DNA of 64,000 nt, from NCBI RefSeq assembly GCF_038051995.1, contig NZ_CP150290.1, positions 421,501-485,500 of the forward strand, given 5' to 3'. This document shows, piece by piece, positions 8,361 to 17,590 of the stretch. How positions within the stretch are numbered: the stretch's first letter is position 1; each line of letters begins with the position of its first letter. This DNA is from Paenibacillus sp. FSL H8-0537. GTDB taxonomy: Bacteria > Bacillota > Bacilli > Paenibacillales > Paenibacillaceae. Below the pieces are notes generated by a model, which saw only the letters and a list, made by a program, of their open reading frames with translations, was not told the DNA's origin and did not search any database. Made by a program: the position numbers and the translations under genes.

Positions 8361-9215
8361 ATGCCTCTGACCGAAGTCAGACATAATCAGGAGACGCCGC
8401 AGCGGCAGATGGAGCTGTTTTTGCGTTTTTTCGGCAAGGAAGAATGTGAACCCCTGCATAGCTGGGGTCCGGGCTTGCGCGACTTGTATATTATCCATTA
8501 TGTGATCAGCGGCTCGGGCGAATTTAGTACTGGAGGAGAAACCTACCAGCTGTCGCAAGGACAGGGCTTTCTCATAATGCCAGGTGCGATTGTCCATTAT
8601 ACAGCGGATGAGTCTGACCCTTGGGTGTATACGTGGATAGGTTTTGACGGGCTTCATGCCAGAGCTTTTGTGCAGCGGGCGGGGCTTAGTGTGACGCAGC
8701 CGATATTTCGTGCCAAGGGCGCCAACTGGTTCGATACTAGCCATCAGCAGCTTATGGATGCCCATGAAACGGGCATTCGGGACATTTTGTACCAGAGCAT
8801 TTTGTACCGTCTAATTGGAGAATTAATTGAATGTGCAGAGCCTGCATTAGCAGAGGAGCAGCCGCTTCGTGCCAACTCCAAGGAAACCTACATCAACGAA
8901 GCAATTACCTATATCGAAAATAACTACAGCCAGAAAACAACGGTTGAGCAAATCGCTCAGGCTGTTGGCTTGGATCGGACTTATTTGTCCAGCTTGTTCA
9001 AGCAGCAGTTTGACCTGTCGCTGCAAGCCTTTCTACTGCAATTTCGAATGAATCGGGCGGTGGAGCTGCTGAGCAGCAAGCAGCTGTCAGTGAGCGATAT
9101 TTCACGCTCGGTTGGTTACACCGATCCCTTCCTTTTCTCCAAAATGTTCAAAAAGGTCATCGGCCAATCGCCGCGCCGAACGCGAGAGCTGCTGGAGGAG
9201 CAGGGGAGGCTGTAA
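8361..9215 (+). CDS. AraC-family regulator of the adjacent GH4 gene
   Basis: A 284-residue transcription factor. Residues of about 20-150 form the cupin sugar-sensing domain (IIHYVISGSGEFSTGG, then GQGFLIMPG), and residues of about 178-280 hold two helix-turn-helix units ending in VGYTDPFLFSKMFKKVIGQSP, the conserved AraC signature. The shape matches the MsmR/RafR-type activators of alpha-galactoside genes. GAGGGGGG precedes ATG 8361 by seven bases. It is divergent from melA and probably activates it in response to an alpha-galactoside such as melibiose or raffinose. The inducer is inference. Confidence 0.88.
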   Translation: MPLTEVRHNQETPQRQMELFLRFFGKEECEPLHSWGPGLRDLYIIHYVISGSGEFSTGGETYQLSQGQGFLIMPGAIVHYTADESDPWVYTWIGFDGLHARAFVQRAGLSVTQPIFRAKGANWFDTSHQQLMDAHETGIRDILYQSILYRLIGELIECAEPALAEEQPLRANSKETYINEAITYIENNYSQKTTVEQIAQAVGLDRTYLSSLFKQQFDLSLQAFLLQFRMNRAVELLSSKQLSVSDISRSVGYTDPFLFSKMFKKVIGQSPRRTRELLEEQGRL

Positions 9216-9290
9216 GCGAGGGTTAAATTGGGCAATATTCGTTTATGTATACGACGATGCCTGTCCACTAAAGGCACATATTCCTTAATG

Positions 9291-9329
9291 AAAAAGGGCG
9301 GGTTTTGGCAATTAAGCCAAAACCCGCCC
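9291..9329 (-). terminator. terminator of the Bmr-like exporter gene
   Basis: A perfect 14-bp stem, GGGCGGGTTTTGGC (9296-9309), with its complement at 9316-9329 and a six-base loop. AAAAA at 9291-9295 becomes a T run on the leftward transcript. It ends the tetR-bmr operon and may also stop rightward transcription of the AraC gene. Confidence 0.85.
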
Positions 9330-9443
9330 ATAATATGCGAGCGAGCGCCATGCTTCACAGCAAGCGGCAGCTTGCTTTTGCTTTGCTTTGATGACAGGCC
9401 GCTGCTGAGCGGAACCGCTGCTGCATACATGCGATGAGCGGCG

Positions 9444-10661
9444 TTAGCCGCGAAGCGGTGCCCGTTTCTTTTTCCCTGCTCGCATGGACAGAAGGAAGCA
9501 AAGCAGAAGCACGATACCAGCGGAGGCGTATGGGAAATTGATATTCATATCAAACAGTACGCCCGCAGTGATCGGTCCGAGAATGTTGCCTAAGCTCGTA
9601 AAAGCGGAGTTCAAGCCAGCGAGGTAGCCTTGCTGGTCATTGGCCATTTTTGAAATTTGGGTGCCGATGGCCGGGCGCAAAATATCGACGGACAGGAACA
9701 GGAAGAAGGTGACCGCGAAAACCATCCAGTAGTTGTTGGTCAACAGCATCAACAGAACGAATAGACCCGCAATAAACAAAGACCACGTAATGACGTTCTG
9801 CTCGCCAAACCGATTCAAAATCCAGCCGAAAATCGTTACCTGTACAACCGCGCCCGCGATGGAGCCGAACGTAATAATAAACGCGATGTCGGTTGCTGTA
9901 AACCCGAAGCGATGGTCAACGTACAAGCCGAATACCGTCTCATAGTTCGCAAGCCCGAACGAGGCGACAAGCACGATGATTAAGCTGAAAAAGTAGGGCT
10001 GTTTGTAAGATGTCAGCAGCTGGGACATAAAGCTGGGTTCGCCAGCCGAAGCCGAGGTCTTAGAGAGAGCTGAAGCGGCAGGCGTTGGAGCGGAATTCGG
10101 CTTGGATTCTGGCAGAACCAGCATTGTAACAATGGCGGCCACACCGCCGGCGATGCCCGCTACATAAAACGGTACGCGTACGCCAAATTCGGCCAAATAA
10201 CCTCCGATGCCGGGGCCGATAATAAACCCGGTCGTAATCGCGGCATTGATGTAGCCCATACCTTTGGCGCGTTCTTCGTTGCTAGTAACGTCAGCGACAT
10301 AAGCCATAATCGAAGGCATGCTGAATGCGGCCCCGATTCCGCCAAGTATGCGAGAAACAAACAGCAGCCATGGCTCGCTGACCGCGCCAAACATCCATTC
10401 CGAGAGGGCGAACAGCGTTACGCCAGCCACAATCATTTTTTTTCGGCCGATAGAATCGGAGAGCCTGCCTGCAAGCGGTGAAAATAATAATTGGGCTAAG
10501 GAAAAGGCCGCTACCATGAAGCCGAGTATGCTTCCGTTCAAATCCAGCTCTCGCATATAGGCAGGCATAACGGGAATCACGAGCCCGATGCCTGTAAATA
10601 CGAGCAAAATATTGCCCATTAGAAGGAGTATAGCTCCTCTATTCCGTAGTAATAGTGACAT
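9444..10661 (-). CDS. Bmr/NorA-type MFS multidrug exporter
   Basis: A 405-residue, 12-helix major facilitator transporter that probably exports lipophilic cations and other drugs with proton antiport. It closely resembles Bacillus Bmr and Blt. The signature loop 2-3 motif appears as GRLSDSIGRKKM near residue 65, and the antiporter motif C as GFIIGPGIGGYLAEFG in helix 5. A poorly conserved serine- and alanine-rich loop divides the two halves. The gene lies 40 bp downstream of a TetR repressor in the same orientation, and a strong terminator follows. Drug export is expected from the family; the substrates are unknown. Confidence 0.9.
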   Translation of the reverse strand: MSLLLRNRGAILLLMGNILLVFTGIGLVIPVMPAYMRELDLNGSILGFMVAAFSLAQLLFSPLAGRLSDSIGRKKMIVAGVTLFALSEWMFGAVSEPWLLFVSRILGGIGAAFSMPSIMAYVADVTSNEERAKGMGYINAAITTGFIIGPGIGGYLAEFGVRVPFYVAGIAGGVAAIVTMLVLPESKPNSAPTPAASALSKTSASAGEPSFMSQLLTSYKQPYFFSLIIVLVASFGLANYETVFGLYVDHRFGFTATDIAFIITFGSIAGAVVQVTIFGWILNRFGEQNVITWSLFIAGLFVLLMLLTNNYWMVFAVTFFLFLSVDILRPAIGTQISKMANDQQGYLAGLNSAFTSLGNILGPITAGVLFDMNINFPYASAGIVLLLCFLLSMRAGKKKRAPLRG

Positions 10662-10701
10662 GGTTAAAATCCTTTCACCCTGATCTAGGTAGTATTAATA
10701 T

Positions 10702-11313
10702 TTAAGTTTGCTGGCGCTTGGAGCTTGCGATGCCGTGAAGGACGACCTTTACAGCGGTTCTGTAAATGGTCAAAACCTCATCCATCGCATAGGAGCGTCT
10801 GGACAATTGATTCAAGCCGAAAAACAAGCCTTCCAATATGATCGCCAAATGCTCAACCTGCATCGGCTCTAATTCGCCTCGGTCAATGCCTTCCTGAATC
10901 AGGCGCTTGTTGAATTCCAAATGCCGGTCGATCATGACCGTCATTCGCTTCTCCACCTCAGTGGTTTTCTCCTCATGATTGAAAAATTCATCAGCCGCTT
11001 TCGTAAGCGGGTGGCTGAAATCATCTATCACACCTTGCTCGACGATGGCGTACAGCTTTTCGGTGGACGTCTCATAGCGCGCCTGCTGCTCGTTCCACTT
11101 TTGCTCCCATTCCAAATCCCATTCCTCTAATAGATAGAGAAACAAGCCCTCCTTGCTTTTAAAATGGTAATAAATATTGCCCTTGCTGCTTTCGGTCGCC
11201 TCTACAATATCTTCAATCGAAGTTCCTTTATAGCCCTTCTGGGCAAAAAGCGCCCGTGCGGCGCTTGCGACTTTCTTCTTCGTTTGCTCGCTTTGCAGCT
11301 GTTTCTTATTCAT
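10702..11313 (-). CDS. TetR-family repressor of the exporter
   Basis: This 203-residue regulator begins with a classic TetR DNA-binding domain, residues 11-57 (YKGTSIEDIVEATESSKGNI, then YYHFKSKEGLF), followed by a helical ligand-binding domain. It is the first gene of a two-gene operon with the Bmr-like exporter and probably represses itself and the exporter until a drug binds. The likely operator, containing GAACGTTC, is about 30 bp upstream of its start. Length and architecture are standard for the QacR/BmrR-like functional class. Confidence 0.9.
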   Translation of the reverse strand: MNKKQLQSEQTKKKVASAARALFAQKGYKGTSIEDIVEATESSKGNIYYHFKSKEGLFLYLLEEWDLEWEQKWNEQQARYETSTEKLYAIVEQGVIDDFSHPLTKAADEFFNHEEKTTEVEKRMTVMIDRHLEFNKRLIQEGIDRGELEPMQVEHLAIILEGLFFGLNQLSRRSYAMDEVLTIYRTAVKVVLHGIASSKRQQT

Positions 11314-11340
11314 GAGGCGCTGCCCCTTTCTCTTAATTAT

Positions 11341-11358
11341 ACTGAACGTTCGTTCTAT
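11341..11358. promoter_or_regulatory. probable TetR operator
   Basis: The 8-bp palindrome GAACGTTC is followed by a further GTTC half-site just upstream of the leftward TetR gene. Such GAACGTTC-type dyads are common TetR-family operators, and TATAATAAT beside it may be part of the promoter. Confidence 0.55.
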
Positions 11359-11521
11359 AATAATACCAAAATATAAAGGGAAAATGCAAACGAGAGATGA
11401 GGAAGGTTTTATAGTTGAGGAAATACCAAATATTTTATTAACATTTTCATGTTATATGTAAAGAATTTCTGACCAAATGCCGATAATGGAAGAGTAGAAT
11501 ATATAATGGAGGGATTTACAA

Positions 11522-11734
11522 GTGGTAAAGAGTGATAAATCTTTTGTTGCAGCATTATTATTATGTTTCTTTTTGGGGTCTTTCGGAGTTCACCGTTTTT
11601 ATACGGGAAAAGTGGGTACAGGCATTTTGATGATTTTGACAGTGGGTGGTTTTGGACTTTGGACGCTCATTGATTTTATTATGATTGTTTGCGGCGCATT
11701 CAAAGATTCGGAAGGCCGTCAAATTAAAGCATAA
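11522..11734 (+). CDS. TM2-domain small membrane protein
   Basis: A 70-residue protein consisting of a single TM2 domain: a charged N-terminus, a first membrane helix with FFLGSFGVHRFYTGKVGTG, and a second helix (LWTLIDFIMIVCGAF). The G-x-HRFY turn is diagnostic. The function of bacterial TM2 proteins is mostly unknown. The start is GTG 11522, with GGAGGG eight bases upstream. It stands alone with its own terminator. Confidence 0.88.
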   Translation: MVKSDKSFVAALLLCFFLGSFGVHRFYTGKVGTGILMILTVGGFGLWTLIDFIMIVCGAFKDSEGRQIKA

Positions 11735-11758
11735 TAATCATTTTATAGGTAAAAAGGG

Positions 11759-11786
11759 AAACAGAGCTCATAGGAGCTCTGTTTTT
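11759..11786 (+). terminator. terminator after the TM2 gene
   Basis: ACAGAGCTC (11761-11769) pairs with GAGCTCTGT (11774-11782) over a four-base loop and is followed by Ts, with As on the left. It may serve both the TM2 gene and the convergent leftward gene ending at 11831. Confidence 0.8.
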
Positions 11787-11830
11787 GCGTCCGCATATTT
11801 AAGTAGGCTGTGTTGCTGTGGAAATTAGAA

Positions 11831-12721
11831 TCAAGCCTCTTCTTTTTTAATTTTCGCCGGGTTGTTGATTTTGTAAGCGACGGGATGCTTGGTCAGCTTT
11901 TTGGCAACGATTTTAGCCTCGAAGGTGATGACATCGCCAATTTCCAGCTCCTGCTTTTTGAGCGTGGCGCTGTGGCTGGACCAGGCTTCACCCACAAGTG
12001 TCCCTTGTTCCATGATAGACAAGGCCTCATAAATGACAACCTCATCATCATTATCGGAAAAATGGTTCGGCACCGTCGTAAACTCCTTAACGGTCGCGAT
12101 CATTTTCACCTTATCCTCCGGCAGCTCAAGCTTCGGCGCTTTTTCTTTTTTGGCTTTGCTTTTCGGCTTTTCTTCCGTTTGCTCAGCCTTGTCACTATCG
12201 CTGGAATGGGCCGTTTCCTCTACTGCTTCTGGAATCGCTGCTGCACTTTCGACCGAATCGATAGCAAAGCCTGCTTCCGCAAGCATTTCCTCGACCGTCT
12301 TGGCAGGGCCGATATCACTCTCGCCAGTAGCTGTGGAATCGCTGCTAACGTTAGTGCCGTTTTCTGCATTTTGGGCTTTAACAGCTTCTGTTTCATTATT
12401 TGCAGTTTCCTCGCTAGTCTCGTCAGCCTCAATACCAGCCGCATGCTTCGCGCCATAACTTGCCGCTTGCATTTCTTTCAAATACGAAGGGTGGATGCAG
12501 TGCAGCTGATCGTTGCCCAGCTGTATGACGGCGGTCATTTTATCGACGAAACCGATGATGCTGCAAACGATATTCAGACCGTGGCCTTTATAATAAAAGG
12601 TTTTTGTTTTGCTGGCTTTCCCTGAGAGCAAGCCCCACTCCTGGCATTTCTCTACCTGTTCCTCATCATTCTCAAAGGGCTGGTAATTTTGCGGTTCAAT
12701 TACAAACGCATACTCCATCAT
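11831..12721 (-). CDS. uncharacterised protein with acidic linker, downstream of the SNF2 helicase
   Basis: A 296-residue protein that I do not recognise. Residues 1-90 form a compact folded N-terminal part (WGLLSGKASKTKTFYYKGHG). Residues of about 95-200 are low-complexity and rich in Glu, Ala, Ser and Thr. A short Lys-rich patch (KPKSKAKKEKAPK) follows. The C-terminal 90 residues look like a second small beta-rich domain (LPEDKVKMIATVKEFTTVP). The gene lies 118 bp downstream of the helicase on the same strand and may be the last gene of that operon. Two small domains joined by an acidic tether suggest a binding or adaptor protein, but this is speculation. Confidence 0.65.
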   Translation of the reverse strand: MMEYAFVIEPQNYQPFENDEEQVEKCQEWGLLSGKASKTKTFYYKGHGLNIVCSIIGFVDKMTAVIQLGNDQLHCIHPSYLKEMQAASYGAKHAAGIEADETSEETANNETEAVKAQNAENGTNVSSDSTATGESDIGPAKTVEEMLAEAGFAIDSVESAAAIPEAVEETAHSSDSDKAEQTEEKPKSKAKKEKAPKLELPEDKVKMIATVKEFTTVPNHFSDNDDEVVIYEALSIMEQGTLVGEAWSSHSATLKKQELEIGDVITFEAKIVAKKLTKHPVAYKINNPAKIKKEEA

Positions 12722-12839
12722 ATTCCCGCCTTTCCGTCATTCCGGCTAAATTGTTTTAGGTACAACCAGTTTAGCATAAAAGCGGCCCATCCAGCATCTT
12801 GGCTACTGTCCGTCCATGGTGCTGGCGGCGTGAAGCCGC

Positions 12840-15800
12840 CTAAGCTTCACCAGCCCAGTCCTGTTTCAGCGTAACGAGCTGCTGGAGCGCAGCGTTGTCG
12901 AGCTCCGTAATCCACGTCTCGGAGCTGCTGGATATGACATTTTCGCTCAGCTTCTGCTTTGATTCCAGCATTTCGTCGATACGTTCCTCCAGCGTGCCGA
13001 GCGCAATGAACTTGTGCACCTGAACGTCGCGGGTTTGCCCCATGCGGTAGGCGCGGTCGGTCGCCTGATTTTCCACGGCGGGATTCCACCAGCGATCGAA
13101 ATGGAACACGTGATTCGCCGCCGTCAGATTAAGGCCGACCCCGCCCGCTTTAATCGACAAAATAAAGACGTTCGGCTGCTCATCCGCAGGCAGCGTACTG
13201 GACTGAAAACGCTCGATCATTCGGTCGCGAGTTAGTTTGGTTGTGCTGCCGTTCAAGTAAAGAACCCGTTCTTGAAGCTCCCGCTCCAGAACGCCTTGCA
13301 GCAGCTGGCCCATGCCGATATATTGCGTAAAAATAAGGCAGCGCTCGCCTTCGGCTCGCAGCTCCTTCACCATCGCCATCAGCCGCTCCAGCTTGGATGA
13401 TCGGCTGATTAGCGACTCCATTGCAGCCTCGGTGCCGGTCGTGCCGCTGGCGATTTCCGCTTCCATTACCTCTAGCGGCATTCCATCCTCCAGCAGAGCG
13501 GGATGATTGCAAATCTGCTTGAGCTGCGTCAGCACGGACAAAATCGCGCCTCGGCGCTTGTTGCCCTCCACCCGCTGCACCTTAGCCATCAGCTCGTTGA
13601 CGGTTTGCGTATAAAGTGCGCCTTGCTCGGCGGTGAGATGAACATACGTTTTCATCTCGTTCTTATCTGGCAGATCGAGCTGAATCGCCGGATCTTTCTT
13701 TTTGCGGCGCAGCATAAACGGCTTGACCAGCCGCTGCAAATCGACAATGCGCTCCGGGTCCTGCTCCTGCTCGATTGGCGTAGCGAAGCGCTTCTGAAAG
13801 CCCTGCGCACTTCCGAGAAAGCCGGGATTCATAAAATCGTAGATCGACCACAGCTCGCTCAGCCGATTTTCAATCGGCGTTCCGGTCAGCGCAATGCGAT
13901 GCTTGGCAGGCAGACTGCGAATGGCGGCGGCCTGCTTCGTCTGCGCATTTTTAATATTTTGCGCCTCATCGAGGCAAATCGCTTCCCATGTGCGGCCCTG
14001 CAGCAGCTCTTGATCGAGCATGGAGGTCGCGAACGATGTGAGTATAACATCCGCCGCGCTGGCGGCTTCGTAGAAAGCGTCGCCCGTCAGCCGTTTGCTG
14101 CTGTAATGCAGCATGACGTTTAGTGATGGTGCGAAGCGGCTAATTTCCTTCTGCCAGTTGCCGAGCACCGAGGTCGGGCAAATGATGAGTGCGGCTGCAC
14201 GGCCAGCGCCGCCCGTTTCCTTCATCTGCATCAGGTAGGCGATGAGCTGCACCGTCTTGCCGAGGCCCATATCATCGGCGAGACAAGCGCCAAGCCCAAG
14301 CTGGCGCATAAAAGCAAGCCACGAGTAGCCCTCCTGCTGATAAGCGCGCAGTGTCGCTTGCAAGCCCGCAGGAACGGGGAGAGGTGGCGCCTCTTTTTGC
14401 TGCACGAGCTGATCCATCATCTCCTGCATATAGCTATTCAGCTCGACTTCTAGCCGCAGCTGCTCGTTCTCATCCTCGGCCTCATCCGCCGATGCCTCTG
14501 CATCTTCTTCCTTGCGGGCGAAGTAGTCCTTCCGCGAAAGCAGATGCAGCTGAAGCACATCCTGGAAGGAGAGCCCTTGGGCGCTGTTCATGCCCTTCAT
14601 CATTTTGCTGATTTGCTCCAGAAGGCCGGGATCGAGCGTCACCCACTGCCCGCGGAATTGCAGCAGCCGCTCCTGACGGGCGAGCAGCTCCGCGAACTCC
14701 GCTTCCGTAAGGGTGAGATCGCCGACGGATACGCGCCAATCAAATTCGATAATGGCGTCGAGTCCGAAGAAGGAGCGGCCCTTCGCCGGGTTTTCCTCTT
14801 CCTTGACCTTGGCGCGCAGCTTAGGCTTTTTGCGGCGGGCGCTTTCCCACCAGGCGGGGAGCAGCACCTGCCAGCCCGCCTCGAGCAGACGGTTGCTGCC
14901 CACCGTCAGGAAACGCCAAACCGTATCGCTGCTGAGCGGCACTCTCAGCACATCGTATTTCTCGCCTGCCAAATGCTCGTCAGGCAGACTGGCGCGCAGA
15001 TGATCCAGCCATCCGGCGGATCGACCCTGCACAGCATGAACCCAAGCCGCCGGAACCTCGCCGGCGACATCGCCATGCTGCGACAGCCTCACGGGCCGCA
15101 GCACCGACGGGTCCAGCTTGTCCTGCAGGACGAGCCGCAGCTGCCATGCCTCATCGGTTTCCTCGCCCGGCTCAAGCAGCTGCAGCATAGGGCGGAACGG
15201 CGCATGGTCTGCCTTCCAGCCGACGGCCATCAGCCAGCCGGACGGATCAAGGCCAGCGAAGATCGCCTTCTCCTTCACGAACAGCAGCGGATATTCCGCG
15301 CGCAAATCGGCGGAAGCTGCTTCACTGTTATAATAGCGCTGGAACACCGCCGCTGAGAAGGCGGCCTCCAGCATGCCCAGAAAGCCGTTCGACAGGCGAC
15401 CGTCCTTCACTTTCTCCTCAGCAAGCGCAAGCTCGCTTGCCAGCTCCGCCGAAGCAGAGCCGTCCCACACCCATTGCAGCTGCCCGGCCCGCCATGCGGA
15501 GTGGCTCGGCAAGTAGCGCTTAGCCTCCGTGTGCTCGCGGAGCAATGGCGCGAGCCGGATGAGCGCAGTCGACTGCTCGTCCCATTCCCAATGAATATGC
15601 GCCAGCAGGTGCTGCTCGGCAAAGAAGGGGAGCACATGCTCAGCAGGAAGCACGACCAGCTCTACCTGCTCCATTTGCCGAATTTCAAGGTCTGTCCCAT
15701 AGGTGGTGGCCGCATGCCAAGCGAATAGGCTTTGCTTGAGGCGAACGCCGGAAAGCAGATCCTGGCGGTCGTCCACCGCATACAGCAGCGCATCGCCAAA

Positions 15801-15866
15801 ATCGGTTAAAGCCAAATGTACCGTTATCGTCGTCCATAAAGGGCTCTTCGTCAGCTCTGTGCTCAT
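12840..15866 (-). CDS. SNF2-family DEAD/DEAH-like helicase/ATPase
   Basis: A 1008-residue ATP-dependent DNA translocase of the SNF2/Swi2 class. Residues 1-490 are the poorly conserved bacterial SNF2-associated N-terminal region. The ATPase half begins near residue 495: ADDMGLGKTVQ (Walker A, about 530), DEAQ (about 630), LTGTPIENRLSELWSI. The second lobe has LIFTQYIGMGQLLQ, GVGLNLTAANHVFHFDRWWN and QATDRAYRMGQ (about 912-945). Bacterial members are implicated in remodelling protein-DNA or RNA polymerase complexes. Its start overlaps the stop of the upstream gene by four bases, indicating translational coupling. Confidence 0.93.
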   Translation of the reverse strand: MSTELTKSPLWTTITVHLALTDFGDALLYAVDDRQDLLSGVRLKQSLFAWHAATTYGTDLEIRQMEQVELVVLPAEHVLPFFAEQHLLAHIHWEWDEQSTALIRLAPLLREHTEAKRYLPSHSAWRAGQLQWVWDGSASAELASELALAEEKVKDGRLSNGFLGMLEAAFSAAVFQRYYNSEAASADLRAEYPLLFVKEKAIFAGLDPSGWLMAVGWKADHAPFRPMLQLLEPGEETDEAWQLRLVLQDKLDPSVLRPVRLSQHGDVAGEVPAAWVHAVQGRSAGWLDHLRASLPDEHLAGEKYDVLRVPLSSDTVWRFLTVGSNRLLEAGWQVLLPAWWESARRKKPKLRAKVKEEENPAKGRSFFGLDAIIEFDWRVSVGDLTLTEAEFAELLARQERLLQFRGQWVTLDPGLLEQISKMMKGMNSAQGLSFQDVLQLHLLSRKDYFARKEEDAEASADEAEDENEQLRLEVELNSYMQEMMDQLVQQKEAPPLPVPAGLQATLRAYQQEGYSWLAFMRQLGLGACLADDMGLGKTVQLIAYLMQMKETGGAGRAAALIICPTSVLGNWQKEISRFAPSLNVMLHYSSKRLTGDAFYEAASAADVILTSFATSMLDQELLQGRTWEAICLDEAQNIKNAQTKQAAAIRSLPAKHRIALTGTPIENRLSELWSIYDFMNPGFLGSAQGFQKRFATPIEQEQDPERIVDLQRLVKPFMLRRKKKDPAIQLDLPDKNEMKTYVHLTAEQGALYTQTVNELMAKVQRVEGNKRRGAILSVLTQLKQICNHPALLEDGMPLEVMEAEIASGTTGTEAAMESLISRSSKLERLMAMVKELRAEGERCLIFTQYIGMGQLLQGVLERELQERVLYLNGSTTKLTRDRMIERFQSSTLPADEQPNVFILSIKAGGVGLNLTAANHVFHFDRWWNPAVENQATDRAYRMGQTRDVQVHKFIALGTLEERIDEMLESKQKLSENVISSSSETWITELDNAALQQLVTLKQDWAGEA

Positions 15867-17095
15867 GACAGCAATTTCCCCTTTCGCAGCTCTTCCTGTA
15901 AAGCCCGCAAGCGGCTGTAGCGCCCAGCGAAAGCGGTGATGAACGTTTCCCAGCCCGCCTCGTCCTTGCGTTTTTTATACAGCTTCGCTAATCGTTTCAG
16001 CAGCTTGACCGCCGACTTATAGCCGTCCCTGTTTTTCAGCAGCACATAACGCTCGGCGGCTTGATGATAGAAGGGAAGCAGCAGCTCAGGCGCATGCTTC
16101 TCGATTGGAGCGAACATGGCGACGCGATAATACAGCGGGTCGATGCCCTCGCTGAGCTGGTAGTCGATCCACTCCTGCCATTTTTCATAATGATGAAGCT
16201 TGTCTGCATAGATGGAGCGCGAGGCGGGCAGCAGGAGCAGCAACTGCTCCCACATCGCTTCCTCCTCCTGAGGCATTTCCGCTAGCACCGCATCCCAATA
16301 GGCAAAAAAAGCATTCAAATGCACGCCATGATGATCCGCCAGCAAGCTCGCCGTTTGCTTCAGCCAGTGGAGCAGGCGATGCCACTCCTTGCGCTGCTCC
16401 AGCTCATCCAGCAGGGCATAATAATCATGAATGCGCAGCTTGGATTTGCGGCCCAGCGCGGTTAACAGCACTTGCGCCTCCTCGTCGCGGCCTAGCAGAA
16501 AGCACAGCCAGCATTTGGCGAACATCCATTGATAGCGGGTCTGGGCGATTTTCTGCTGGGGCTTCAGCGCCTCCAAATGTGCAAGCTCCTCTGCAAGCAG
16601 CGGGCTGCCCGGCAGGCGCGGATAGAGCCATTTTCTCCAAAGCGCATAATACACAGGTGAAAAATAATCCGCATACCGCTCCTCCGCGAGCAGTCTTCCA
16701 CGCAAATCCGCCACGGTTTCCGCCAGGCGGTCCCAAAACGCTGGCTCGGCATCAGCGAGCGCCGGCGACTGCTCGAACAGCTTGCTGATGCTGCCCTGCA
16801 CATCCTCCATCGCGACTCGCGTATGGTAGCCGACGAACGTGCCCGTATGCAGCTGCTCCATAATAAACAGGAAGCTGTGCAGCTCGAACAGGCATTTCAT
16901 CGCAGGGGAAAAAGCTGGCCGCGATTGCTGAATAAGCTCAGCTGCGCGGCCGGCATAGTCGCTGTTTCTCGTTTGTGCGGCCAGCGGCTCCAAGCATTGC
17001 AGCAGCCATTTTCGCCACTCCGAAATCGGCAGCGTGGGAAGCTGCTGGAGTGCGTCGTTTTTTTTTCGCTCGTTCTGTTTATCTATAGGCATCAT
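15863..17095 (-). CDS. helicase-coupled helical-repeat protein (SWIM-protein-like C-terminus)
   Basis: About 410 residues, Trp-, Leu- and Ala-rich and predicted mostly alpha-helical, with TPR-like spacing. The last 60 residues (LKRLAKLYKKRKDEAGW, then SRLRALQEELRKGKL) resemble the C-terminal end of SWIM zinc-finger proteins often encoded just before this type of SNF2 helicase. No CxCx(n)CxH SWIM motif is present here, so the zinc-finger part may be lost or separately encoded. The open frame begins at TTG 17104, but AGGAG is better placed for the ATG at 17095. Its stop overlaps the helicase start by four bases. It probably assists the helicase. Confidence 0.7.
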   Translation of the reverse strand: MMPIDKQNERKKNDALQQLPTLPISEWRKWLLQCLEPLAAQTRNSDYAGRAAELIQQSRPAFSPAMKCLFELHSFLFIMEQLHTGTFVGYHTRVAMEDVQGSISKLFEQSPALADAEPAFWDRLAETVADLRGRLLAEERYADYFSPVYYALWRKWLYPRLPGSPLLAEELAHLEALKPQQKIAQTRYQWMFAKCWLCFLLGRDEEAQVLLTALGRKSKLRIHDYYALLDELEQRKEWHRLLHWLKQTASLLADHHGVHLNAFFAYWDAVLAEMPQEEEAMWEQLLLLLPASRSIYADKLHHYEKWQEWIDYQLSEGIDPLYYRVAMFAPIEKHAPELLLPFYHQAAERYVLLKNRDGYKSAVKLLKRLAKLYKKRKDEAGWETFITAFAGRYSRLRALQEELRKGKLLS

Positions 17096-17201
17096 TCGAA
17101 TCAATCTCCTGAGTCATTTCTTGAAGGCGGGCTTGTTGGTTAGCTTCATTCCGCTTCCATTCTTCAAAAAGTGCGAGGTATAGGCAATTATGGTTAACCA
17201 T
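17079..17201 (-). pseudogene. short open frame upstream of and overlapping the helicase-operon gene
   Basis: A 40-codon frame (MVNHNCLYLALFEEWKRN at its start) ends in a stop that lies 14 bases inside the following gene, as if the two were translationally coupled. The frame stays open upstream, without a start, into the dispersed repeats at 17231-17300. It may be the tail of a lost upstream gene, perhaps the SWIM zinc-finger part, or a frame created by repetitive intergenic DNA. Neither is established. Confidence 0.35.
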
Positions 17202-17230
17202 TTTTATGTATTTGGATTCATAGGAATTTT

Positions 17231-17360
17231 GGCGGACACAGAAGCCGTTATTCCCTGCAAAAACGGTTTTTGGCCATGTTGGTGGACTCAGAAACCGCTA
17301 ATCAGCCCTATTCCTCCTTTTTAAAGCGATAGGAGGCGGCATAACGGCTTCTCTGTCCGC
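17231..17360. repeat. three copies of a 20-bp dispersed motif
   Basis: GGCGGACACAGAAGCCGTTA (17231-17250), GGTGGACTCAGAAACCGCTA (17281-17300) and the inverted form ATAACGGCTTCTCTGTCCGC (17341-17360) are variants of one motif, spaced about 50-60 bp apart. The same motif occurs three more times at 45895-46076. The remaining intergenic DNA from 17201 to 17590 shows no gene. Confidence 0.65.
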
Positions 17361-17590
17361 GCAGCAGCTATAAGCATGTAAATCGCTGAAATAGCGGAAG
17401 GTCAGTCCTTCAAAATGGAGAATCATTGAGCGGAGCTGACCGAGTGCACGAGTATACTGCTCTTGTTCGCTCACCATGTTTCTAACCCTAACTATACGCG
17501 AATAAAAATAGAGTTGGCAAATCGCTTATTCAAACGAAATCGCCGTGCTCCTAATGGTTAGGGGCGCGGCGATTGATGGTTATATATGTT

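Noticed and set aside
11810..12625. A 271-codon frame opposite the acidic-linker protein
   Set aside because: It is antisense to a gene with a better start and more natural composition; its Phe/Cys/Arg-rich sequence is typical of a reverse-frame artefact.
14351..15356. Long open frames on the strand opposite the SNF2 helicase
   Set aside because: They are antisense shadows of a G+C-rich coding gene; no domain is recognisable and the helicase frame is certain.
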